40,142 nt of DNA from an uncultured Sphingomonadaceae bacterium. GTDB taxonomy: Bacteria > Pseudomonadota > Alphaproteobacteria > Sphingomonadales > Sphingomonadaceae. The notes under the pieces are model-generated. The model was not told where the DNA came from and made no database searches. It saw only the letters and a list, made by a program, of their open reading frames with translations. Position 1 is the stretch's first letter; each line of letters starts with the position of its first letter. The stretch spans positions 1 to 40,142 of the forward strand of contig CANLCX010000007.1 of assembly GCA_947489315.1 (NCBI GenBank), read 5' to 3'. The position numbers and the translations under genes are program-made. This document shows, piece by piece, positions 1 through 7,004 of this stretch.

Positions 1-49
1 GTTATATGTAGGAAAGAGGTTTTTTGGGCGGCAATTATATTGCTGGCAT

Positions 50-77
50 GGCCGCTATATCCCGAAAGCGGACATTA
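50..77 (+). repeat. Right-half fragment of the MSAFAPIADI palindromic repeat
   Basis: The segment contains the block TATCCCGAAAGCGGACATTA, which is the right part (half B) of the composite repeat seen complete at 7839-7907. The left half is absent. Its edge supplies the TAA stop codon of the minus-strand thioesterase at 75-77, the same arrangement as at the end of the recombinase gene near 18,075. Confidence 0.7.
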
Positions 78-461
78 CAGTACCATCTGTGTTTGGGTCA
101 CAAGCGCCACAAGTTTGCCGTCTTCTCGGGTTATTTTCGTCTGCCAGATTGATAGACGGCGTCCGATGTTAATCGGTGTGGTTTCGGCGGTAACAATAGA
201 TCCTTCAGCCGCTGCGCGGAGAAAGTTCGTTTTGCTCTCTATTGTCGTGGTGCCTTTTGCGCCTTCGGGCAGCGCCAAATATGCACCAATCGCACCTAGG
301 GCGTCGGCGAACGCCATAATCGCGCCGCCATGTATGATGCCCCCCGATGTGCAGAGATCAGGACGAACCAATAACGTTCCGGTTACGCGTTCTTTTGTTG
401 CTGCAACGATTTCGATACCCATCAATCTGGAAAACGGCATAGTGTTGGCTGGATTTGTCAT
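75..461 (-). CDS. PaaI-family hotdog thioesterase
   Basis: A 128-residue protein of the usual length for PaaI/YbgC-type acyl-CoA thioesterases. The segment around residues 35-60 (GGIIHGGAIMAFADALGAIG) matches the hotdog helix region with the HGG motif, and TTTIESKTNFLRA matches the central strand of the family. It probably hydrolyses a small aryl- or acyl-CoA thioester in the cytosol; the substrate cannot be read from sequence. It is the last gene of a minus-strand operon with the DUF4345-like gene and the hydrolase: its ATG overlaps the previous stop by one base (TGATG). The stop codon lies at the edge of a repeat fragment. Confidence 0.85.
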   Translation of the reverse strand: MTNPANTMPFSRLMGIEIVAATKERVTGTLLVRPDLCTSGGIIHGGAIMAFADALGAIGAYLALPEGAKGTTTIESKTNFLRAAAEGSIVTAETTPINIGRRLSIWQTKITREDGKLVALVTQTQMVL

Positions 462-859
462 CAGAAAGCTCCATCCGCAAATAATAGTATCAGAGATGCA
501 GCCGCTCCGGCGCCATCTATATAGTAAAGTCCCTTGATGGTTGGCGTCAGAGTCTCATCCTGCGGCGACACCATCAGGGCACCAAGGCGCCCGGCAATCA
601 AACCTCCGAAGATAATGAGGGCGACAACCAAAGCCGCCTCCGGATTGAGTGCCCCGATAAGCGCAGCAAACTGGCTCAACGCTGCAGCAATAAAGAAGCC
701 GCCATATTGTGCTTTTATCTCTACTTGGCCGGACCAGCCAACGGTCTCGAGTGACAGAGAGCGCGCAAAACCAACGGGATTACGAAAACTGCTGATACCG
801 GTGTAGAGAAAGAACAGTCCGAATATCGCCAATATGATGTTTGTCGTGATGCCTATCAT
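461..859 (-). CDS. DUF4345-like small membrane protein
   Basis: A protein of 132 residues with four predicted membrane segments: the N-terminal helix NIILAIFGLFFLYTG, two in the middle, and a C-terminal one before FADGAF. The FRNPVGFARSL and GGLIAGRLGALM stretches resemble the DUF4345 family; function is unknown. I chose the ATG at 859 because it overlaps the TGA of the upstream hydrolase as ATGA, typical of translational coupling. A TTG five codons upstream (874) is possible but weaker. It sits between a hydrolase and a thioesterase, so a role in the same catabolic step or in its transport is conceivable but not shown. Confidence 0.7.
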   Translation of the reverse strand: MIGITTNIILAIFGLFFLYTGISSFRNPVGFARSLSLETVGWSGQVEIKAQYGGFFIAAALSQFAALIGALNPEAALVVALIIFGGLIAGRLGALMVSPQDETLTPTIKGLYYIDGAGAAASLILLFADGAF

Positions 860-1725
860 TCCAGGCCACGCCAAAACTGTTCTATGTGGCCGTTGAAAAC
901 ACTCGGATGTTCTTCTGGGTGGAAGAGCATTGAACCTTCCAGTTCAATAACATCTTGAGCGAGCGGGAGTGCATCGTGGAGCCAGTGCGCCCACTCAATC
1001 GGAAAAAAGGGATCGGCATTTCCCCAAATAATGCATGCTGGAATCTGAAGTTGACGCAATTTTTCTTCTATCTCAACAAGCTGCAAATGATCCTGCATGC
1101 CGACATAGCGATTAAAGGCTGCTTTGCGCTCTGGTGAGCTCACAATAGGAGCAACATGGGCCTGAACGGCTTCCGGCGTTGGGAAAGTGGGATCGTTGTA
1201 AAGAAGCGGCGCTGTCGTTTTATGAAACTGTTCGATATTGTTAAGGAAGCCTCCGATTTGATCGGCGAATTTCCCATCCTGGGCTGCTTGCCGGATTTCA
1301 TTGAGAGTTGTCGGCGGCCAATTATTATGAACATCGCAGTTGGAAAATGCCATGGAGCGAACCCGGTCTGGCGCGCTGATCGCCATGATTTGTCCGACAG
1401 CGCCGCCGCTATCATTGAGGACGAGATCGAAACGTCCCACGCCCATTTCGTCCAGCACAGAAAGTATCATTTTCGCTTGTTCCCTGAAGCTGACATCGGC
1501 ATCGGGAAGGGCTTCTGTATATCCATGCGCCATAAGATCGACCGCAATGCATCGACACTGGCCTTGGAACGCCTGAAGTTGATGCCGCCAAAAATAGGCA
1601 CTCTGGCCAACGCCGTGGATGAATACAGCCGGAAATCCAGATCCAACATCGACCAATGTCGTCGAACCAAATGAAGTTGTGATGCGTTTCCGCGCTTGGG
1701 CGGAAAAATCTACTTCGGTCGTCAT
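856..1725 (-). CDS. Alpha/beta hydrolase
   Basis: A 289-residue alpha/beta hydrolase fold enzyme. Near the N-terminus FIHGVGQSAYFWRHQ gives the HG oxyanion region. LVLNDSGGAVGQ occupies the nucleophile elbow, but as N-D-S-G-G rather than canonical G-x-S-x-G, so the serine or the aspartate of this turn could be the nucleophile (haloalkane dehalogenases use Asp here). WGNADPFFP holds the likely acid, and the C-terminal MLFHPEEHP the catalytic His. The ATG at 1725 has a GGGAG ribosome binding site, so the ATG nine codons upstream is less likely. It is the first gene of an operon with the DUF4345-like and thioesterase genes, divergent from a TetR gene that probably controls it. Confidence 0.85.
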   Translation of the reverse strand: MTTEVDFSAQARKRITTSFGSTTLVDVGSGFPAVFIHGVGQSAYFWRHQLQAFQGQCRCIAVDLMAHGYTEALPDADVSFREQAKMILSVLDEMGVGRFDLVLNDSGGAVGQIMAISAPDRVRSMAFSNCDVHNNWPPTTLNEIRQAAQDGKFADQIGGFLNNIEQFHKTTAPLLYNDPTFPTPEAVQAHVAPIVSSPERKAAFNRYVGMQDHLQLVEIEEKLRQLQIPACIIWGNADPFFPIEWAHWLHDALPLAQDVIELEGSMLFHPEEHPSVFNGHIEQFWRGLE

Positions 1726-1755
1726 GGCTTGTCTCCCTATCTGGCACTTCAATTA

Positions 1756-1803
1756 CATAATATAATTATGTTATGTTATGTCAATAGACATAATCAGATT
1801 ATG
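1756..1803. promoter_or_regulatory. Paired palindromic operators between the hydrolase operon and tetR
   Basis: The intergenic region holds CATAATATAATTATG (1756-1770) and CATAATCAGATTATG (1789-1803). Both fit CATAAT-N3-ATTATG and start 33 bp apart, about three helical turns. Between them TTATGTC-AATA-GACATAA (1776-1793) is a further perfect inverted repeat. This layout is what a dimeric TetR-family repressor would bind, and the adjacent divergent tetR at 1844 is the obvious candidate. Binding itself is inferred. Confidence 0.7.
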
Positions 1804-1843
1804 CTGACAGATGAATTGCGATACCAACCTGATTGAGGGATAA

Positions 1844-2428
1844 ATGGCAGAGAAAATAAGCCGCAGTGAAGCAACGCAAGGGCGCATCATTGCTGTTGCG
1901 CGCGATATTTTTGCGCGTGAGGGATTTGCCGGAGCCTCGCTTGCCGAAATCGTCAAGAAAGCCAGCGTCACTACCGGAGCGATTTATCATCACTATGGCG
2001 ACAAGCGGGGTCTGTTTAAGGCTGTAGCCGAATCTCTGGAACAGGAGATTCTGGATGAGGTTGGAAAAGTGCCACCGAAGAGCGATCCTTGGGAGGCGTT
2101 CGAGTCCGGCATTTCTGCAACGCTGGAGATTTGTGCCCGCCCCGATATTCAAAGAATAATATTCCAGGAAGCGCCAGCTGTGGTTGGCCTTGCTGAGTGG
2201 CGCGAGATTGAAGTCCAATATGCCTTTGGTGTCATGCGCGCTGCCATCGGCGAGCTATCTGCAACCGGTGTGATCAAAGAGCCTGACGCGGATATCACAG
2301 CACAAATTATTTTGGGTGCAATCATTCAAGCGGCCCATGCAGTCGCGACCGCAAATGACCACGAGACAGCGCTTGCGCGCGCTCAAGTGACGGTGAAACG
2401 CATGATCCGGGCTTTACGAATCAGCTGA
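1844..2428 (+). CDS. TetR/AcrR family transcriptional regulator
   Basis: A protein of 194 residues with an N-terminal helix-turn-helix (residues about 10-58, including TTGAIYHHYGDKRGLFKAV, a strong TetR signature) and a variable C-terminal ligand-binding domain. A GAGGG ribosome binding site precedes the ATG. It is divergent from the hydrolase, DUF4345 and thioesterase operon, and the 118-bp region between them carries paired palindromes. It is therefore expected to repress that operon and itself until a small ligand, perhaps an ester or acyl compound, releases it. The ligand is unknown. Confidence 0.9.
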   Translation: MAEKISRSEATQGRIIAVARDIFAREGFAGASLAEIVKKASVTTGAIYHHYGDKRGLFKAVAESLEQEILDEVGKVPPKSDPWEAFESGISATLEICARPDIQRIIFQEAPAVVGLAEWREIEVQYAFGVMRAAIGELSATGVIKEPDADITAQIILGAIIQAAHAVATANDHETALARAQVTVKRMIRALRIS

Positions 2429-2628
2429 AAACGTGGTGGCAGCATTACCCCGAAAGCGGGCGCCAGGTTGTAACCTCTATCTCATTGTGGGCGCTCAGCA
2501 AATATCACAATTGCTTCCGACATATAGCCAATAAAAACCGTGCTTGTCTGAGGTGACAGTACCATGGCTACAGGGCTTGGGCATGCGCCTGAAATTCAGT
2601 TGGTAAAATTCCCTAGTAATCGGCGATG

Positions 2629-2673
2629 TTGACAAACGCGCAAAATATCGAATATGAAGTATCCACTGGATAC
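2629..2673 (+). promoter_or_regulatory. Promoter with TATCC-N3-GGATA operator upstream of the Tat-exported protein
   Basis: TTGACA at 2629-2634 and TATGAA at 2653-2658 are spaced 18 bp, a good sigma-70-type promoter. Directly downstream lies the perfect inverted repeat GTATCC-ACT-GGATAC (2659-2673), which would block polymerase if bound. The same core and geometry occur at 6074-6120 in front of a TetR operon. The rest of 2429-2628 shows only a weak repeat-like remnant near 2442-2465. Confidence 0.6.
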
Positions 2674-2706
2674 ATAAAAACTGACTGAAAATAGGAAAGA
2701 AAAATC

Positions 2707-4134
2707 ATGCCCTCACATGAAGTGAAAACACGTCTTGGAACATCGCGGCGCAAGGTCCTTGGCGCGTCGATGCTTGGTGCCGGAACAATGCTCGCAGGCT
2801 TTGGAGCGACTGCCGCTGGCGCGAGTCTAAAATCGAAAGGGAACATCCTGTTGGACAGAGTCCCCAGCCTGCCCAAAGGACTGATCGACGCGGTTAACTT
2901 CCCGCTGATTGAAGCCATCCAGGGTCGGCGGTCGCGACGCTTTGCGCGCGGTGCGTCAATTTCCGATGGGCCGCTGGCTTATACCTCCAAGCATAGGCCC
3001 GAGCCATTGTCGGAGCTTGAGCAAATGCTGCTACTCACAACTGTCGCTGGTAATACCGGTTGGTCCAACCTCATTCCGCATAATCCCAACTATTTGCCGA
3101 ACATACCCAATTATGCCGGAGCAGCGGGAGGGCGAACATTTCCCTCCTGTGCTGGTTTCCAGATCACGGAATTTTTCTACACCGACGACAATGGCGTCTA
3201 CTTTCTTCCCACCCGCGACATGCCGGCGACGACCGCGACAAACGCCAAAGGAGAGACGGACCTCAAGGCTTATCTGGACGTCCATAAATCACGGATCGTC
3301 AAGATTGCGGATGGACGCCTGAAAACGCCTCCTCAACCGCAGCACATGGAAATGCACAATGAATGGTGCGCAAACGTGCCGGGTAGCACGATGATTTTTC
3401 CGGTGGCCGATCTGGCACAGCATATCATCATGGCACTGTGTTATTTTGTTCAGGGCGGTGTGTGCATCTATGATGATGTGAACAATCACCCTATTCCGGG
3501 TCTTGAAAAATTCAAGCATCTCGTTGACTTGGAGAACCCCTACCCGCTGACCTACGTCGAACAGGTTAGTGCGACAGAAGTCACAGTGGAATTGTCCTGT
3601 TCCTGTTATGCAGGAGCGCTAATGCTGCAGGCCATGGGTTTGGGCGGCTGGATGTATGATGGCCTCAATCCGTTTAGCGTTCTTGGCGCGAGCGGCGACC
3701 CCGAAGTGCCTGGTCTGGGATTCCGCTTCGACATGATACCGGATCAATCTTTGCCGCATGTCACCGGACTGGAAGGAATACTTGAAGGTCATTGCCAGCC
3801 TCATTTCAAGAATATGCGCGCGGCTGTTGAGTCTGTTGTCAAACGTAAGTTCGGCAACGGCGGTCCGTTTAACGCCAAAACAGAAGGCCCCTATAAAGAA
3901 ACTGATGCAGTGCGCCGCAGCGCTGCGCCGATAAATGACGAGTTTATCGACTGTGTGGCGACGATGGCGCAATATGTTCAGGACACGTTCGGCCGGTTCC
4001 CGGCGAAAGTCCCGGCGATCCTGACCCTGATGTACCTGCAGGCCCATAAGCTCGATACCGGCTTCTATGACACATATTTCACGCCGGGAGCCTATCTGAA
4101 AACCCACGCGGATCACCAGAAAAACTGGAGCTAA
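2707..4134 (+). CDS. Tat-exported nitroreductase-like protein, uncharacterised
   Basis: A 475-residue protein starting with a twin-arginine signal (SRRKVLGASMLGAG, twin Arg at residues 14-15, small-residue cleavage region near 38-40), so it should be folded with its cofactor before export. Three stretches recall the nitroreductase/SagB FMN fold: GRRSRRF (residues 73-79), GRTFPSCAGF followed by DDNGVYFLPTRD (142-171), and LMLQAMGLGGW (305-315). Nitroreductases of this type are flavin oxidoreductases, but I do not recognise a characterised member; substrate and flavin use are inference. AGGAAAG precedes the ATG. It is followed after 65 bp, with a GC-rich hairpin between, by an MddA-like methyltransferase. 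Confidence 0.6.
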   Translation: MPSHEVKTRLGTSRRKVLGASMLGAGTMLAGFGATAAGASLKSKGNILLDRVPSLPKGLIDAVNFPLIEAIQGRRSRRFARGASISDGPLAYTSKHRPEPLSELEQMLLLTTVAGNTGWSNLIPHNPNYLPNIPNYAGAAGGRTFPSCAGFQITEFFYTDDNGVYFLPTRDMPATTATNAKGETDLKAYLDVHKSRIVKIADGRLKTPPQPQHMEMHNEWCANVPGSTMIFPVADLAQHIIMALCYFVQGGVCIYDDVNNHPIPGLEKFKHLVDLENPYPLTYVEQVSATEVTVELSCSCYAGALMLQAMGLGGWMYDGLNPFSVLGASGDPEVPGLGFRFDMIPDQSLPHVTGLEGILEGHCQPHFKNMRAAVESVVKRKFGNGGPFNAKTEGPYKETDAVRRSAAPINDEFIDCVATMAQYVQDTFGRFPAKVPAILTLMYLQAHKLDTGFYDTYFTPGAYLKTHADHQKNWS

Positions 4135-4140
4135 ATCTGA

Positions 4141-4170
4141 CGCAGGCCGTCAGTTTCAAGGCGGCCTGCG
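4141..4170. terminator. GC-rich hairpin between the Tat protein gene and the methyltransferase gene
   Basis: CGCAGGCCG (4141-4149) and CGGCCTGCG (4162-4170) form a perfect 9-bp stem with a 12-nt loop just after the stop codon at 4134. There is no downstream T-run, so it may be an mRNA-stabilising or attenuating hairpin rather than a full terminator. Confidence 0.45.
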
Positions 4171-4199
4171 CCGATCGTACGTTTACAAGGAATGTTGCA

Positions 4200-4964
4200 A
4201 TGATACGCAAAAGTCTAATGCTACTCTATGCTCTGAGCGCCTATATTTTGGCGACTGTTACGCTTCTCTATGTCATGGGATTTCTTGCCGATATCGGCGT
4301 GCCCAAAGGGATTAGCGATGGCGCGGTCGGCGCTCTATGGCCCTCTATTTTGATCAATGCGGGGTTGATCGGGGCCTTCGGGCTACACCATTCGATTACC
4401 GCCCGCACGTCCTTCAAACGCTGGTGGACAAAGATAGTTCCCGCTCCGATTGAACGAGCGACCTATCTCTATATGACCGCTATCATGACGGCATTGCTGG
4501 TGTTGTTCTGGCACCCTATCCCGATCACGATATGGCATGTTAAATCCGGTCTCGCAGTTGGCCTGATCTATGCGGCCTATATCGGGATATGGACGATGAT
4601 GTCAGCGGCAACATTTCACTTCGGCCATTTCGGATTTTTCGGCCTCGCCCAAGCTTGGCAAAACTTTCGCGAAACCCCTTCGAAACCATCCAGTATGACC
4701 GCGCGCTATCTTTACGCGCTTGTTCGTCACCCGATCAGCCTCGGCTGGATGACCGCACCATTGATGATGCCGCATTTCACCGTGGGACATCTTGTATTCG
4801 CAGGGGCCACTTTTGCTTACATCATGCTGGCGACACCATTTGAAGAAGCGGATTTGATCAACGAAATTGGAGAGCCCTATCGCGACTATCGTGATCGCGT
4901 GCCGACTTTTGTGCCATATACCAAAGCGCGGCGTGACCAAGCTGTTCTGGAGCGCAAAGCCTGA
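4200..4964 (+). CDS. mddA: Methanethiol S-methyltransferase-like integral membrane methyltransferase
   Basis: A protein of 254 residues with five to six membrane helices, of the isoprenylcysteine methyltransferase/NnrU superfamily. The N-terminus (LLYALSAYILATVTLLYVMG), the HHSITAR and FKRWWTKIVP segments, VRHPISLGW (residues 175-183) and the EE..L..E.GEPYRDYR end (215 onward) match MddA proteins, which use S-adenosylmethionine to turn methanethiol into dimethyl sulfide. The RHP and EE motifs form the SAM site in this superfamily. A general thiol or other small-molecule S-methyltransferase role is the alternative. It probably shares the promoter at 2629 with the Tat-exported gene and is convergent with a tetR gene. 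Confidence 0.7.
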   Translation: MIRKSLMLLYALSAYILATVTLLYVMGFLADIGVPKGISDGAVGALWPSILINAGLIGAFGLHHSITARTSFKRWWTKIVPAPIERATYLYMTAIMTALLVLFWHPIPITIWHVKSGLAVGLIYAAYIGIWTMMSAATFHFGHFGFFGLAQAWQNFRETPSKPSSMTARYLYALVRHPISLGWMTAPLMMPHFTVGHLVFAGATFAYIMLATPFEEADLINEIGEPYRDYRDRVPTFVPYTKARRDQAVLERKA

Positions 4965-5001
4965 CCGCATTTACAGTTCGCTCAGTCTGACGTGCAGCCA
5001 A

Positions 5002-5613
5002 TTATTGGGGAGGTTCCTTGCGAGTGGACCAAAGGGGTTGAGGCGCTTCATCTGGCTCAGGACCGAGACCAGCGACCGCCAGCAATTCCCTGATGAAGTC
5101 TTCGTCCGGCCGTGTTTTCAGTACACTCGCGCTGTGCAGGCCGATGCCGCCATGAACAAGCATCCAATAGCGCATCACGGCTCTGCGCTTATCGTCGTCG
5201 CTGCCTTGCTCGGGCGCGAGCACCGCGATTGATGTAGCGATCATCGCATCTGCACCGGCACGTAAAGTCGGGATGTTTTCAAACTGCGCATAGCTGCGGT
5301 TCATCATGATTGTATAGAGATTGCGGTGGTCCAGCGCGAAAGTCGCATAGGTTCGCACAAAATCCGACGCATCTTTGGTTTTGTGGAGAAGGCTGGCAAG
5401 CTCGTGATAGCCAACCGCAGCAACCGCCGACAGCAATGAGTCCTTGTCGGCAAAATGATTGTAAATTGCACGATGCGCAACCCCAATCTCTTTTGCCAGC
5501 GACCGCATGCTAATCGTATCGGCCCCGTCCTCATCAATACGTTTGCGCGCGAGGTCGAGCACTGTCTGACGCAGGTCACCATGATGATAATTTTCGCGCG
5601 CCTTTTTGGTCAT
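5002..5613 (-). CDS. TetR family transcriptional regulator
   Basis: A 203-residue protein. The N-terminal YHHGDLRQTVLDLARKRI and the HTH segment IGVAHRAIYNHFADKDSLLSAV (residues about 43-64) are typical TetR; the C-terminal half is of the WHG/TetR_C type. It is the second gene of an operon: its start overlaps the stop of the upstream thioesterase gene by four bases. The operon promoter has a TATCC-N3-GGATA palindrome over its -10 region, and the same palindrome stands before the Tat-exported gene at 2707. This regulator is therefore likely to control both its own operon and the neighbouring nitroreductase-like/mddA genes. That link is inference from shared operators. Confidence 0.9.
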   Translation of the reverse strand: MTKKARENYHHGDLRQTVLDLARKRIDEDGADTISMRSLAKEIGVAHRAIYNHFADKDSLLSAVAAVGYHELASLLHKTKDASDFVRTYATFALDHRNLYTIMMNRSYAQFENIPTLRAGADAMIATSIAVLAPEQGSDDDKRRAVMRYWMLVHGGIGLHSASVLKTRPDEDFIRELLAVAGLGPEPDEAPQPLWSTRKEPPQ

Positions 5614-6062
5614 GTCGTCGCCTTCGACACATGCCAGTCGACCTGCATCGTCGCGACCTCAACCTCGGCTTCATCGCGCATGGAAACCTCCACTGCGAAC
5701 TGCACTCTACCAGATTTTTCCAGCTCGCCCAGCAGACCTTCCGCGGGCTGGGACAGCTTTGCAAAAGCGCGAATTGGTCCCTTCGCAACCTTCAGATATT
5801 GGACAGAAGCATTTGCGGCCACAGATCGCACTGCCATTAAAACCGATATAAAACCCCCCGCCATTGCCGCGCCGGAGGCCGCTTCGCCGAGCGTAAACAG
5901 CGCGCCGGCATGCTGGCTACCGATATGGTTGAGCGTAACATCCTGAGCAGGCAACAAAGCTTCGCCTATGCCGTTTTCTATCGAAATGAGTTCAACGCCC
6001 GTATGGCTGGCAAATGGAACAGTTTGAGAAATGCGTTCCCGTATCATATCATATGGTGTCAT
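5610..6062 (-). CDS. Hotdog-fold thioesterase (PaaI/DUF4442-like)
   Basis: A protein of 150 residues. The segment LNHIGSQHAGALFTLGEAASGAAMAG (residues 44-69) corresponds to the hotdog helix with the H-x-G-A-L-F/Y pattern of DUF4442/PaaI thioesterases, and NASVQYLKVAKGPIRAFAKL fits the following strands. Its predicted role is hydrolysis of an acyl- or aryl-CoA thioester, substrate unknown. It is cotranscribed with the downstream TetR gene (ATGA overlap), so the enzyme level is probably sensed and tuned by that regulator. It is not a close copy of the thioesterase at 75-461. Confidence 0.8.
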   Translation of the reverse strand: MTPYDMIRERISQTVPFASHTGVELISIENGIGEALLPAQDVTLNHIGSQHAGALFTLGEAASGAAMAGGFISVLMAVRSVAANASVQYLKVAKGPIRAFAKLSQPAEGLLGELEKSGRVQFAVEVSMRDEAEVEVATMQVDWHVSKATT

Positions 6063-6073
6063 AGCGGCCCTTT

Positions 6074-6120
6074 ATATATCCGATGGATATATTTATCGCC
6101 ATCTGTTCTCAAATTGTCAA
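6074..6120 (-). promoter_or_regulatory. Promoter with TATCC-N3-GGATA operator of the thioesterase-tetR operon
   Basis: On the minus strand TTGACA (6120-6115) and ATAAAT (6096-6091) are spaced 18 bp. The perfect inverted repeat ATATATCC-GAT-GGATATAT (6074-6092) overlaps the -10 box, the expected geometry for autorepression by the TetR encoded in this operon. Its inner 13 bp have the same arms as the palindrome at 2659-2673. Confidence 0.7.
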
Positions 6121-6152
6121 TCGGATACTCCGTTTTATCAGGCTTGCTGATA

Positions 6153-6183
6153 GGTCCGCTTTTTGCGCCCATAGCAGAGACAC
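6153..6183 (+). repeat. Degenerate left-half copy of the MSAFAPIADI repeat
   Basis: GGTCCGCTTTTTGCGCCCAT is followed by AGCAGAGACACTCG. It matches the left half (A) of the repeat, with one extra T in the loop and an imperfect right arm. It lies between the thioesterase promoter and the end of the GNAT gene. Confidence 0.7.
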
Positions 6184-6240
6184 TCGCTTGCAAATAATTA
6201 TGGCGTCTGATTGTGTAGAGAAATGAGAAAAGACAGTGTC

Positions 6241-6831
6241 TTATCCGTTATGCTTTCGAAGCATAGGATGAACCACAGGCGAGCTCCCATGTTGGATTTC
6301 ACCCATAACCTTAAATCCGTGACGTTCATAAAATGCGATATTGCGCGGGTTTGATGAATCAAGATAAGCAGATAATCCGGCTTCGTCACAGTGCGCCAGC
6401 GCCTTCTTCATGAGTCTCGAGCCGAGGCCGTGACCAGCAACGGCTGGATCAACGCCGATTAGTGGCAAATACCAACAGGGCTCTTCATGAGGATGGTATC
6501 GCCCCATTTCGCCGAATACTTTGGCAATATCTTCATAGAGTTCATGCGCAACAACTTTGCGCAGTGCAGCCGTCATCCTGTCGTTGTCGGGTTCGACGCC
6601 GGGAGGCAGCCAAAGCGCAACCGCTTTTGCGCTGCCGTTAATATATGCAGTCTTGGCTGCAAATGAACTGCTAGCAAAAGCCTCAAAAACTTCCGGCATT
6701 GTGACAAGATAGTCAGCCGCATCAGGAACCATCCAACGCATCATCGGGTCAGCGGCGAAACTAAGCACGACCGAATGCATTGCTCGTTCCCGATCTTCTT
6801 CGCCTGCACAAACAATCTCAAAGCTGATCAT
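6241..6831 (-). CDS. GNAT family N-acetyltransferase
   Basis: A 196-residue GNAT-fold protein. WYLPLIGVDPAVAGHGLGSRLMKKAL (about residues 119-144) contains strand 4 and the acetyl-CoA pyrophosphate loop (here A-G-H-G-L-G), and the SAYLDSSNPRNIAFYERHGFKV stretch is the typical C-terminal half. The N-terminal domain with DPMMRWMVPD resembles GNATs of unknown substrate that acetylate small molecules. It is monocistronic, flanked on both sides by copies of the palindromic repeat. Confidence 0.85.
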   Translation of the reverse strand: MISFEIVCAGEEDRERAMHSVVLSFAADPMMRWMVPDAADYLVTMPEVFEAFASSSFAAKTAYINGSAKAVALWLPPGVEPDNDRMTAALRKVVAHELYEDIAKVFGEMGRYHPHEEPCWYLPLIGVDPAVAGHGLGSRLMKKALAHCDEAGLSAYLDSSNPRNIAFYERHGFKVMGEIQHGSSPVVHPMLRKHNG

Positions 6832-6898
6832 AATGACTTACCTCGCTGCCTAACGCCGAAATGATCAGTATGTACCTTGGTGCCTCAAAGCAAATCCC

Positions 6899-6930
6899 AA
6901 TGTCCGCTTTATCCCGAAAGCGGACACTAG
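6899..6930 (+). repeat. Collapsed copy of the MSAFAPIADI repeat
   Basis: The left arm TGTCCGCTTT of half A is joined directly to ATCCCG and AAAGCGGACA of half B, giving a perfect 10-bp stem with a six-base loop. The internal part present in full copies (7839-7907, 9755-9823) is missing, as if deleted between A and B. Confidence 0.85.
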
Positions 6931-7004
6931 AGATTCGACAGCAAGTGGAAGCCGTCTTTCGAGATTTAGGCACGCTGAGACTGTAATTTCGTAATTCTCG
7001 TAAC

